DNA of 64,000 nt, from NCBI RefSeq assembly GCF_035083965.1, contig NC_089731.1, positions 10,452,001 to 10,516,000 on the forward strand, given 5' to 3'. This document shows, in pieces, positions 1-9,542 of the stretch. A program made the translations under genes and the position numbers. The stretch is from Branchiostoma lanceolatum (lineage: Eukaryota > Chordata > Leptocardii > Amphioxiformes > Branchiostomatidae). The notes below the pieces were generated by a model. The model did no database searches. It worked only from the letters and a program-made list of their open reading frames with translations, and was not told the origin of the DNA. Every line of letters starts with the position of its first letter. Within the stretch, counting starts at the first letter, position 1.

Positions 1-204
1 GACGAGATGGAAATGATGGTAAAACAGGTGTGTACACCTCTGCAAGATACATGCTACATGTTTGTTTGTTTGTATTGCATACCCAGTAAACCTCATGGCG
101 TAACACGACAGGTTTGTTGTACTGAAGAACTTATAAGCTGCATATCTGGACAGATTTATTTGATCCACTCATACCGGGAAGGACCCCTATATCATTTTCG
201 TTAA

Positions 205-312
205 GTGTGGTGGGTTCTTTTCCATGCTCAAGTTGTGGCTCTCCTCTAACACAGGACCTTAACGTCCTATCCGAGGGATGTCCCTAATCAAAGCTACATG
301 TAGGTACTCATG
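205..312 (-). repeat. Tail of a tRNA-derived SINE (inverted)
   Basis: Read on the minus strand, this segment matches the body of the fuller SINE copy at about 52195-52305. The shared parts are the 'gtacctagctttg', 'ccctcggataggacgttaa', 'gaggagagcca' and 'aagaacccacc' blocks, in the same order. No RNA polymerase III boxes remain, so this is a 5'-truncated copy. The match between two distant places in the window is seen directly; the SINE class is inferred from the better copy. Confidence 0.75.
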
Positions 313-442
313 ATGTAGCATGATGTGACATATGTCACACCTTGAGGATGAGGTGCACCACACAGACTGAGGGGATTCATTTTTCTTTAGTTTAGACTTA
401 AAAACAAGCATCGATATCCACACTGATCTGCTTTGTCCAGAA

Positions 443-655
443 TACTGTAAATGTATTTAAGTTCGCGTGGTTTTTATTTCGGGCTAAGGCGAAAATGGGG
501 TGTTTGCGGTGGTTTTAAGTTTGTGGCAGCGCTATAGTCACATACTGCTATAGTATTGGACAAAAATGTTCGCGGTAGTTTTAAGTTCGCGGTGAAACGG
601 TCGCCGCGAAAACCGCAAACATAAAACCACCGCAAACATTTCTTCATTTACAGTA
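443..655 (+). mobile_element. Foldback MITE, copy 1
   Basis: A 213-bp element with inverted ends TACTGTAAATG / CATTTACAGTA. Its body is built of inverted copies of a GC-rich motif of the type TTCGCGGTGGTTTTA, so most of it can fold back on itself. The outer TA could be the target duplication. Related copies lie at 6482-6660 (opposite orientation, one end lost) and 42350-42551. There is no coding capacity, so it is a non-autonomous DNA transposon whose mobilising partner is not visible. Confidence 0.8.
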
Positions 656-1899
656 CTTGCCTCTAGGCCTCACCAGCATACATAAAACGTTTCTGGCCTT
701 GCCCTAGATACATGCTTACAATCCAGCTATGACTTGATTAGATTGAACCAGGATGCTTTCAAGAACCCAGTTTATTTTATAACACCTGTTTAGACCCTTT
801 CATCCTGTATCAATCGAGACAGCTCTAGGGTATAACATATTAAGCTAACACATACATTGCCATAGATTTTCTATACAAGCTGTTAATGTTTGTGTTTTGT
901 TGCAGTATTTTAATAATATAGGACAATACTACAACCCACCTTTTGCTTCAGGGCGTAACAAATCTCTGGCTGAAAATAGAGGGACAGGAAGTTATCTTTA
1001 GAATCATGATTAACATTATATTCTTTATACTAAACTGAGCATAAAGAGATGATCTTTTAGAAATCACACAGGTCTGGTTACCAAGACTAGTATTATGAAG
1101 TATGAATTTAGAAATTAGAGGAACATTATTGTAAGATAAACAAAAGCTGCACAGTGTGTACCAAACCCACTTGTTGGATGGATTAAGAAACATATTGGAT
1201 ACAATATTTCTAGAAAAGATCATACAAATAGCTGGAATGGGGGAAAGTGTAGTAGTAGTGGTGCATCTTTTTTGCGTGCCAGTGGGAAAACTTAACATAA
1301 TTTGCACACTTTGTAGCACATAGTAAAAAAAGTTGTAACTTTTGTATCTTTTGCATCTTTTGATGGGATTCTATAACTGTTACAGTGAATCTCTGTACAA
1401 ATTTACATAATGATTCCCTGTGTAACAACCTTGCGAGAAGAAAGTTGTTTTTCTTATCTGTCAGCTGATTTTACCATGACCATCTGCCCTGACCTTCCAA
1501 TCCCAAAATAGTTAAAATCAATATTTTGTTTGTGTGTGTGTACACTTTCTTTGGGGACAACAGTTGGGCTAGATACCTGGACAAAACTTGCAACAGCTGA
1601 GTGCAAAAACAATGTACACTCTCGGATCTCCCTGACATTTTGACATTGTTCAAACAATTTTTCTTCCCGAGGAGCTTTTAATCGTTTGGACAAGCAAACA
1701 AGAAACGCAAACAAAATGTAGCGAGTTGCAAAGAGCAGTTTGTAAATATAGGGCAACGTTCTCGCTTTTAAAAAGGGTCTCTACTGTGAAATGTTGCAGA
1801 CGCCTTTGTGGGATTTGTGTAGACACAATACAGTCGTGAATGCGACAGAAACAAGATGAATAGTTCCTAAAGATTACCAAGTGAAAGGAACTACCACAA

Positions 1900-2485
1900 A
1901 GAAACGATTGTGCTGAATAATAACGGCGGCCATGTTGGAGCTCATTTTATGTACCAACCGCGTTCGTTTTTCTCGGTAACCATTAAAAATGCACTTCTCT
2001 GTGAGTCACATATGAAAACGGGAGCATTGCTAGTAGGGTTAGCCACATATCTGACCCAAAACCCACCTTTCTCCGGCATCTTAGAGCGGGTAAACGAGGC
2101 AAAGCGGCGCGCCGTCGTGCGAGATCTTTGATGGAGCCCTCAGATGAGCAGCTACCTTTGTTTTTACTCCAAATGGTTTCCTCTTGTCGGCATAGCTACC
2201 TTTCTCCGACCCCGATCTAGTAATCCTGTCCTCTGTGAGCCAAGCAGAACGACTTGTTGTCGGGTATTTCTCGGATAATTGCTCTGCAAGGCGCATGCAA
2301 AAATCGAAGCTCTGCTTACGAAGTCATTTCCTGCTCGAGCTCAACTGTTGCAGACCATACAAAAACTCGGGACCTTCAGTCCAACGATTGGTGGTGCCAG
2401 GAAGTAATTACAGCGATTTAAGTCGTTCTGACAGACAACAAGGCGTGAAGATTTCTTCTAGTTCCGGCCGGAAAAGCAGGTAAGG
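1900..2485. promoter_or_regulatory. CpG-rich promoter-like stretch, gene unassigned
   Basis: This stretch is richer in CpG than its surroundings (ggcgcgccgtcgtgcg near 2105). It carries a YY1-like motif read on the minus strand (CCAACATGGCCGCC at about 1924-1937). A good plus-strand splice donor, AAGCAG|GTAAGG, falls at about 2479. This looks like a promoter with an untranslated first exon, but no matching downstream exon was recognised on either strand. The open frames inside (for example 2235-2483) show no family resemblance. The promoter call is inference. Confidence 0.3.
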
Positions 2486-4450
2486 GTTATCTGGAGGCAC
2501 AGAACGAACCACACCGGTAACTACACAGTTCCGCTCTGCTCGGCTGCACCAAATGTTTGCGAAAATGATTCAAGTCACGTGATGCAACTGACGTACATGA
2601 CCCCGCTTTGACCCCACATTTCGAGGAAATCTTTACAGGAAATTGTTACAATGTGACAATTGGATGTTTCATCTGGAAGAATGTCACATGTCTTTCAATG
2701 GGTTTGGCGGCATATTGGTTGTAGTCTGATGGACACGTCGATGAATATATGATATGCTAACAAGTGGTGATTATTTTTTTTACAAATTTGAAACAGATCG
2801 CCTGTCTATCAAAACAAGGAGCTTCACTTTCAAATGGCAATTTAAAAAGTCAAAGTACGATTTTTGAATGATGAAAGTTTTCCGCAGTAGACAAGGAATC
2901 CGATTATTAAGCATGATTGCTGAGAATATTAGTCGTAGATGTATTTTTTCAACTTTCGGAGGAAAAAGGAAACCGAAAAGTGTTTATTTCAGGACGAAAA
3001 TGTCTGTAGTTACCCTCCCCTAGGCCCTCTTCCATTAAAAAAACGTATTAAAGTGGCATTTGACTTTGCAAAGACCAATCATAAACTTACAATGCATTAA
3101 CATTTATTTGCTCTTTGGGAATTATCCTTAGATATTGTAAAATCGCATTGCATGCAATGAAATGTAGTTTCCCCATGTATAGATTCTACAGTTCACAGCA
3201 TAGAACAACATTTTTCGGTAAGTTGTTGTACCAAACGTTAATAATGTCCTTGGTAAAACAGGCCCTCAAAATGACGATCACAGTTGATAAGAGATCATAA
3301 GAGCTTTGTTTCTAATTCATTATTCCTATATGATGATACATTCATGTGACGATATACACTCGAAACGCAGCAAGCCCGGCGAAACCCAAAAAGAACTAGT
3401 GCTTTACAATATCTCATGAATATAATTCGCCTTGATTAGAAATTGCAGATGTTCGGCTCCGGCTGGTTTTTGACGTGTTTTTAGGTTTTCTATTTTGTCC
3501 CCAAAGGCTTAGCGACATAATGAAAACGCTTGGCGACGTATTGAAAACGCTTGGTCATAAAGAAAATGGGACAAAATAGAAAGCCCGACAAAATAACACA
3601 CATGAGAACACATCAAAAACCAGCCGGAGCCGGACCTCTGTTTTTGAAGATTACAAAAACATACAGTACGTCTAGCTTTCTTGCAACTCATATGAAAGCC
3701 GCTAGGGTGCGCTTCTACATATGGCACTGCGCGCTACGTTAGAGTTTTATTTCTTCATCAAAAGTAGTTATAGCACTTCCTTATCAAACAGCTCATATAA
3801 ATGGTTGACTTGCATTATCTGTACATGTATACATGTATATACATATATATTGATCCGTACCTAAATTCATGATGATGAAATAATCATCATGTGCAACTCA
3901 GAGCCGGCACCGTATTCGTAATTTGCACAACGTGTATCTTACAATATTCATCCTTCCGTACGCGTAATTATTTGATGATGTTCGTTACTAATACAGCACA
4001 GTAAGATCAAAGAAACTGGCAAGTTTGAATATGATATCCTGTCGGTTTCATGCATTATTATCAAAGTACATGTAATATGAATGTAATACTGGTATTTCCC
4101 ACATATATGGTTTACTTCATGATGACCTTTCAGCAAAATATTGATGAGTGATATTTGTTAGTACTCCAAGATCAGACGTCAATACAATATTCCTTTACAG
4201 CCCTTCTTAAAGCGGTGTTATCAGAGGCAAATACATCTTTTTCAAAACACAAAGGACAATAACAGTTCCCATGGTGTTGTCTTAGGTACCATAGAAACTT
4301 GCCATATTCAATTTACATTTGAATGACATTTGCATACGAACCATTAGAGTTAGTGACTTTGACATGTTCAACCTTTTTTTTTTTCCTGTTGCCATTGGCA
4401 TTATTTTATGCAAATAGCAAGAGTGTGCGAAAATGGCTAATGCAATTATG
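2486..4450. other. Intergenic DNA, no gene recognised
   Basis: This is AT-rich sequence with short open frames that resemble nothing known. The only clear structure is the foldback at 3446-3645, listed separately. Several 'acatgta' and 'tatata' runs near 3830-3850 are simple low-complexity sequence. Confidence 0.6.
3446..3645. mobile_element. Foldback (MITE-like) element
   Basis: Two inverted pairs nest around one centre. TCCGGCTGGTTTTTGACGTG (about 3457) pairs with an inverted copy near 3615-3634. TTTTCTATTTTGTCCC (about 3486) pairs with GGGACAAAATAGAAA (about 3567). The middle holds near-repeats 'gaaaacgcttgg.gacgtattgaaaacgcttgg'. This is the architecture of a short palindromic DNA transposon. 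No target duplication was established. Confidence 0.6.
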
Positions 4451-4454
4451 CCAT

Positions 4455-4460
4455 TTTATT
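4455..4460 (-). terminator. Poly(A) signal of the NAT16-like gene
   Basis: AATAAA on the minus strand, about 160 bases downstream of the stop codon of the acetyltransferase gene. The position is suitable; cleavage there is inferred. Confidence 0.5.
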
Positions 4461-4619
4461 TATAATGGAGTGAATGGGAAATGGTTTGGGTTTTCAGAAT
4501 TTTATGCATATCCCCGAAATATGCTATTAATAGTAATGCAAACTAATAGCTGGATTCTACTGTATACAGAAGCGAACAAGTGCTTGGCCAGCTGCAGGTT
4601 TGTGATTTCACCATTCAGT

Positions 4620-6317
4620 TTAGATTTTCTTTTCTTCCCAAACAAGACTGCGCGACTCCAAGAGCTCGTGTGCTCCACCGTACGGCAGATCCTTTAGCCC
4701 CATGGCCTCCTTACAGTAACTTGCCAAGTCTTCAGTCAGAGAGGAGTCCGTGACAATGACAATGAACGTGACATTCCCACGATGTTTACCGCACGCGTGC
4801 TTCATCTGTAAGACCACGTGACTTTTCGCCAACTGTCTGTCCTTGCAATGTATCGCGAAGTAGTACACCGTACCCCGTGACGTAGCATAGATTCCCCCAA
4901 CGCTTAAACTCCTCACGGCAGGGCCGCTTCGATCCACAAGTATGTAGCATTTTCTTTCTTCCAAGGTTTTCATGTTCGGCAGAGAAAAGCTGTATGGATC
5001 TGTGTCGTCTAATACGGTTCTTTCCGGCAGGATTTTTGAGGCGAATTCGTCGGCTAGCATTCGTTTCATGTCCATGTTCTTAAAGGACTTGATCGTTGAT
5101 ACTGTTGACTGTATGGGTCTCTGCAAGTCCTCAAGTTTGGCAGCAAGCGATTCTGCATCTGCTTGGAGAAAAATCGTCTCCTGGTGGTATCAAAAGAAAA
5201 AAAAACCCGTCAATATAGGACATTTCAGCAAAGATATCCTATGGCGATCGTTAAATACTATTAAAAGAGTAATTGATCCTTCCTTCAATGCAAGTGCAGT
5301 ACGGGTACGGGTCGAACTTACACTTTCACTTATCTTAAATTTCATGATCACGGCCTATAGATTATCAGTTTGCTTCAACCTCACCACTTTGAACTTAGAT
5401 TTGACGGCAAGTCCCAGCCTCTTGATGAGTTGTGGTGCCTTGGCGTCCACCATTGTTCTGAAGGTTCGTAGTTTCGGGCTCTCCTTGAACGTTTCCGTAA
5501 GGAGCAACCTTCTGAGTCCGATACTCAAGGCACGCCCCCTCCAGTCAGGTGAGATGCGAAACGTTTTCAGGTAAATGGTTTCACCTGAGTCATCCGTCCA
5601 GGTCACCATTATTGCTACCTGTAACGTTATATGTCAAAGAAATGACAAATATGATCTGTGATCTACAAAAGATGTCGCAACTTCCGTCCGCAGCACCCTA
5701 GCTTGCACTACACAACGTCCGGGGGGGGGGGGGGGGGTTAAATAAACCTCCATGCACTACAAATTTGCTCTTGCTCAGTCACAAAATAACACTAGAACAG
5801 GAAGCAGTCTTGAATCTATAAATAGAAGTTTAGCGCTGGTAGGGGCAAGACTGCCTACGCATAAATAATGCCATAAATATCACACTTTCTCTAAGGTATG
5901 AAATGTTAAAAGGGTAGCGATTCAGACACCGTATAAATACCTGCATTATGCATAAAATGATCACGGAGAGCATATTTTCTTTTAGCCTGGGTGCCATCTG
6001 ATTACTACCGGACTCGCTATCATGAAGAAAAAAAAATCGTAGTAGCTAGTGTACGAGCCCCGACAGTACCCAGGCTTTAGGTAAAGCAATAAGATGTGAA
6101 GATTTTGTAGATATACCAAAACTTTTTCTTCCGTCCATGCCAGACGCAATGTCACTGCGGGGTCGTCGACCCATCGGTGGTAGAGAGCCGGCAGGTAGTC
6201 ATAGCCGTGCCGTCCGGACTCCAGCGACAAGACGGCGTCGTAATCAACGTGCATGGCGTCACGAATCTTAAGCTTGGACAAGACGTCTTGGTCGTGACCT
6301 TGCACTTGAACTGACAT
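4620..6317 (-). CDS. GNAT N-acetyltransferase, NAT16/histidine N-acetyltransferase-like
   Basis: Three coding exons join in frame on the minus strand: 6317-6117, 5618-5385 and 5180-4620. All junctions are phase 0, giving 331 residues. The start is the ATG at 6315-6317, because the two codons upstream lead to a TTG rather than an ATG. The N-terminal GNAT domain shows the hallmark block GYDYLPALYHRWVDDP (family: '..YGGLDYLPSRYH.W..D') and the strand TIYLKTFRISPDWRG. The acetyl-CoA loop reads RGRALS where the family normally has RGxGxG/A, a departure that could alter cofactor binding. The exon 2/3 junction restores the last GNAT strand (VETIFLQADAESL). The C-terminal half (about residues 160-331) is less conserved. 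NAT16-type enzymes acetylate small substrates such as histidine; substrate here is unknown. Vertebrate NAT16 is about 370 residues. Confidence 0.8.
5720..5737. repeat. Poly(G) run in NAT16-like intron 1
   Basis: An uninterrupted run of about 16 G lies in the intron between exons 1 and 2 of the acetyltransferase gene. On the transcribed (minus) strand product it would be poly(C). It is likely to vary in length and to be error-prone in sequencing. Confidence 0.8.
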
Positions 6318-6481
6318 TGTCAAATGCGTTGTTTATATCAAGACCTGGGTCTGGTGCGTCAACTGGGCGAGGTGATCATGGGATGGAAGCACCTGAAAAC
6401 CTGTTTGGCAAGGTATTATAGAGGGCAAAGGTGACCAGCATGTTGTTACTAGTCTTGCTAATAGGCACGTATCACACACAG

Positions 6482-6660
6482 TACTGTAAATACAGACATG
6501 TTCGCGGTGGTCATATTTGCTGTTTTCACGGCAACCGTTTCAACCAACGCGAACATTTCTGTCCAATACTGTAGCAGTATGTGACTGTAGCGCTGCCGTA
6601 AACTTAAAAGCACCGCCATCACCCCAATTTCGCCTTAGCGCGAAATAAAAACCACATCTT
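6482..6660 (-). mobile_element. Foldback MITE, copy 2 (one end lost)
   Basis: Reverse-oriented relative of the element at 443-655. It starts with TACTGTAAAT, then carries the same CpG-rich foldback blocks and the shared 'gtccaatactgtagcagtatgtgactgtagcgctgcc' region in order. The far terminal repeat is missing after 'aaataaaaaccac'. Many CpGs are decayed to TG/CA relative to the other copies. Confidence 0.75.
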
Positions 6661-6814
6661 TATCATCTTTCCAGAATTCATCGATCACATTGCTATTTCT
6701 TTAAGATTGATTATCGACGGTAATTACTCCTCTTGAACAGCAACAGTTTGAATTGTCTTTATCTATTGTTTACCTGGATGTCTAACCTTCATAAAAGTAA
6801 CATTATATGCATCC

Positions 6815-6850
6815 GCGGATCCAGAGGGGGGCGCACCCGGCGCGCGCCCC
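6815..6850. repeat. GC-rich transposon end (GCGGATCCAG type)
   Basis: GCGGATCCAGAGGGGGGCGC followed by a CG-rich run. The same motif appears inverted at 8654-8691, ending CTGGATCCGC. The two may be the terminal repeats of one 1.9-kb element or ends of two separate copies. No target duplication flanks the pair, so I leave it open. Confidence 0.45.
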
Positions 6851-7159
6851 CCCGTTTGCGCCGTCAAAAAAAAATAATACACAAGCCGACCGGCCAAAAC
6901 TTTTGTTGAGGGCAAGGCTAGGGACCGAGGATCAACCTTATATTATCAATCCGCTCAAATGAAAAGACAACACTGTTAATTCTACAGAGTTCTTGACTTC
7001 AGTATAGATACTATTAAACTAATTTAGAGATTGATTAGGTTTATGCGCTGCAACGATACAACACTTACCTTCCCGCCAGCCCAGAAAGCGGCGCTGGCAA
7101 TCGAGGTCCGGGGCCCGGCGGGGTCATCCTCTCCCGGGAAATTTAGTTAGGATTTCCAA

Positions 7160-7290
7160 GCCATCAAAAATGTATTCTGGTTGTCATAGTTTTTGAAATA
7201 TACTAGTTTTATTATATTGCATGCTTTGTCATTGTTGCCATACAGCTTAACAACTGTCGAGCAATAAAGTTCATTCATTCACAAACGCAA
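7160..7290 (+). mobile_element. 3' end of a LINE
   Basis: An AT-rich stretch ends in 'aataaagttcattcattc': a poly(A) signal directly followed by a short CATT repeat, which is typical of the 3' end of truncated LINEs. No coding part remains. Assignment to a family is not possible from this length. Confidence 0.45.
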
Positions 7291-7299
7291 TTTCCCGCA

Positions 7300-8500
7300 T
7301 TTTTAGAGGCAAATCTTTTGCATGCTAGAAAATTAATGATCCTCCGGTGGCAAAATCGTAACCGCTATCCAAGACAGTCATACAGCCATGGAGACCTAAG
7401 AAAGTTGTGTCTTTACATAAAAGCCGCGTGCTTCGGCTCCCAGTTTGGTTTCACCCTGTACGTACTATCCCCGTTTCCTGCGTATGCGTCATGCAGTCGT
7501 GCAAAATCGCGACACAACTTTGGACAAGATGGCTGTACTCAGCTGTACTCGGTGTGTTTACTGCATCCAAGCATAAACGAGGGAGATCACGATCACATTG
7601 CATGTTGATACACGTTGTAATACTTGTCTGTATAAGACATATATAAGATGATTGGGTGAGATTTAAGTGATTTGTATTGATTTCTGGCAAACATATAATT
7701 GTTTTTATTTATCGATGTGTTTGCTTTTGTGCTTTGTTACGTTGTGATGCTATCAACATTCAGGCATTTTGTGACTTTCATGTTTGGCGCGAGTTCGTCC
7801 CAGTTCAAGGTATAACCTTTAGAATCTTTAGCACCGCAAAAATCCGTATTGTTGTTATTAAAAGGGCACAATGAGGGGTAACAGCACCATATTTAATTGG
7901 TGCTCCTTGTTCGAGTGAAAATTCCCCGCGGACGTAGGGCCGTCGGCACTTTTTTGCCACGGAAAATTTTCTTTTAAGAGATTACGGGGGGCGTGCCGCA
8001 CAATGGCCCGGCGTGAGTTTGATGTATTTGACACTTTTTGAGGTGTACCGCGCCTCCGGTCATGGGCTGCTATATGCGTAACAGAGAACTCTGGAAGTTC
8101 ACCGTAGGCCTCCTTCTTATGAAAACAAGGCTGTTGTTCCTGTAAGATTCCTGTACTACTGTTGACGGTAATTAGCCTCCCTTTTTTAATTTCTTTTGGA
8201 TTCAGTCGCATTTTGAGACTCACTCTGGCAAATCATAGTGAGGAAGGTGGTAACGTTCAATGCGTCCACATCAACGCCGAAAAATGCCAGCGTGGGAACT
8301 TTCCCACTGCGGCCGCAGCTTCAGTGGAAAACACAAAATGACCATGCGTATTTCTCAATTTTTTACCGACTAAACTACGCAGCAAAATGTGTGCCGAAAT
8401 GTCAAAAATAGATCGGCCTCATTTGACGGACGGACGCCCCTCTGGCAGATTCTACGTAAAAAAAAAATCTTTATCCCGCCGGGGTTAATTTTGCTCAGAA
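7300..8500. other. Intergenic DNA, no gene recognised
   Basis: There is no recognisable coding sequence here. Open frames such as 7318-7608 and 7858-8223 have no conserved composition, and their splice context is not convincing. The region may be the inside of a degenerate transposon bounded by the GCGGATCCAG-type ends at 6815 and 8691. Confidence 0.5.
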
Positions 8501-8526
8501 ATTGTTCTAAAATGCACCAGAGAGCA

Positions 8527-8691
8527 TCTAGATTTTAAAAAGTTTCCGGGGGAGGCCCCCCAGACCCCCCCTACGAGAGGGGGTTCCACCCCCTCTCGTG
8601 CTCTCCCCCCGCGCAGCTTACGCTGCGCGCCATCGTGGCCTTCGGCCACGACTGATGTTGCGCCCCCCCGTTCCCAAAATCCTGGATCCGC
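8527..8691. repeat. GC-rich foldback end of a DNA transposon
   Basis: Starts with TCTAGATTTTAAAAAGTTTC and runs through nested short hairpins (GGGGGAGGCCCCCC, gagagggggttccaccccctctc, gcagcttacgctgc, cgtggccttcggccacg). It ends in 'atcctggatccgc'. The beginning closely resembles 21143-21190 inside the hAT-type element of XRN1 intron 15 (tctagatttaaaaatttccc...cccccggacccccc), so the two belong to related families. Confidence 0.6.
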
Positions 8692-8724
8692 CGATGATAT
8701 GATGACTACTTCGACGAAAAAACA

Positions 8725-9236
8725 ATGTTTGCCAGAATGTTTCGCGCTAAAGCTGCCAGATTCTGCACGAACAACTATGAAAGGGGCGCCAGTGTAACAA
8801 AAATGAAAGCAGACCTGCAATGGATGTCACTTGAGGACAGGAGAACAATGTCCAGACTTTGCATGATGTACAAGATGACTAATAAACTTGTGGACGTACC
8901 GACTGATAAGTATCTAATGCCAGCTCAGAAGAGGACCAGAAATAGTCATGCTTTTAAGTACCAGAGTTATCAGCCAAGGATTGACGTGTTCAAAAATTCG
9001 TATTTCCCGAGAACCATAGTAGAATGGAACTCGTTGTCATCAAGTACTGTAGGAGCTTCATCACTAAGTAGCTTTAAAGAACGGTTGCAGTCAGATATGC
9101 GAAAACTAGGTGTAACAGACCGTTCGGTGTAATATGACCAGCTGCTGCCGCGCCGCGTGCCTGCGAAGCTGGTGTGTTACGCCTGATGGCGGTTATACCG
9201 GCTATATAGATACAGATACAGATACAGATACAGAAT
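8725..9236 (+). mobile_element. CR1/L2-type LINE fragment (C-terminal end of ORF2 and 3' tail)
   Basis: An open frame to the stop at 9132 encodes the C-terminal region that follows the reverse transcriptase in CR1/L2-like LINEs. Telltale blocks are RAKAARFCTNNY, MYKMTNKLVDVP, RTRNSHAFKYQSY, FKNSYFPRTIVEWNSL and SLSSFKERL. After the stop comes a GC-rich 3' end and then an (ATACAG)n microsatellite at about 9212-9234, the typical CR1 terminus. The 5' part, including the catalytic domains, is absent, so this is a dead 5'-truncated insertion, although the remaining frame is intact and therefore fairly young. It lies about 300 bp upstream of the XRN1 start codon. Confidence 0.85.
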
Positions 9237-9345
9237 GAGAGAGAGGGAGAGGAGTACGCTGCAATGTGAATTATGAAAAACACCCCCCCACGATAGTGTC
9301 ATCGCCCAAAATTGATTCACGAAACAGATTTCTAAGGCGTTTCCT

Positions 9346-9415
9346 GATTGGTTAGATCTAGCCAATGACAGCTGACTTGACACTATGAGCCGAAACTTTC
9401 AATATGGCCGCTCTC
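9346..9415 (+). promoter_or_regulatory. XRN1: XRN1 promoter region
   Basis: Two oppositely oriented CCAAT boxes (GATTGG at 9346-9351, GCCAAT at 9361-9366) lie upstream of an AATATGGCCGC motif at about 9401, which resembles a YY1 initiator site. The ATG follows at 9543. No TATA box is seen. This is the layout of a housekeeping promoter. Start-site position is inference. Confidence 0.5.
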
Positions 9416-9542
9416 TGAAATAGAAAATTGATTTTCTCCAACAGATTTTCTGTTTTTACTCCGCGGAATTGCATGTTGATTCGGTAAAAGCCATACATTT
9501 TGGGAAGAATATAGCTGAGACCCTCTAGCCAAACCAAGAAGG

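Noticed and set aside
2235..2483. 82-codon frame ending at the donor near 2479
   Set aside because: The composition is not protein-like and no partner exon was found. Kept only as part of a possible untranslated exon.
4972..5574. 200-codon plus-strand open frame
   Set aside because: It is antisense to the NAT16-like exons 2 and 3 and spans their intron. The minus-strand reading has clear GNAT motifs.
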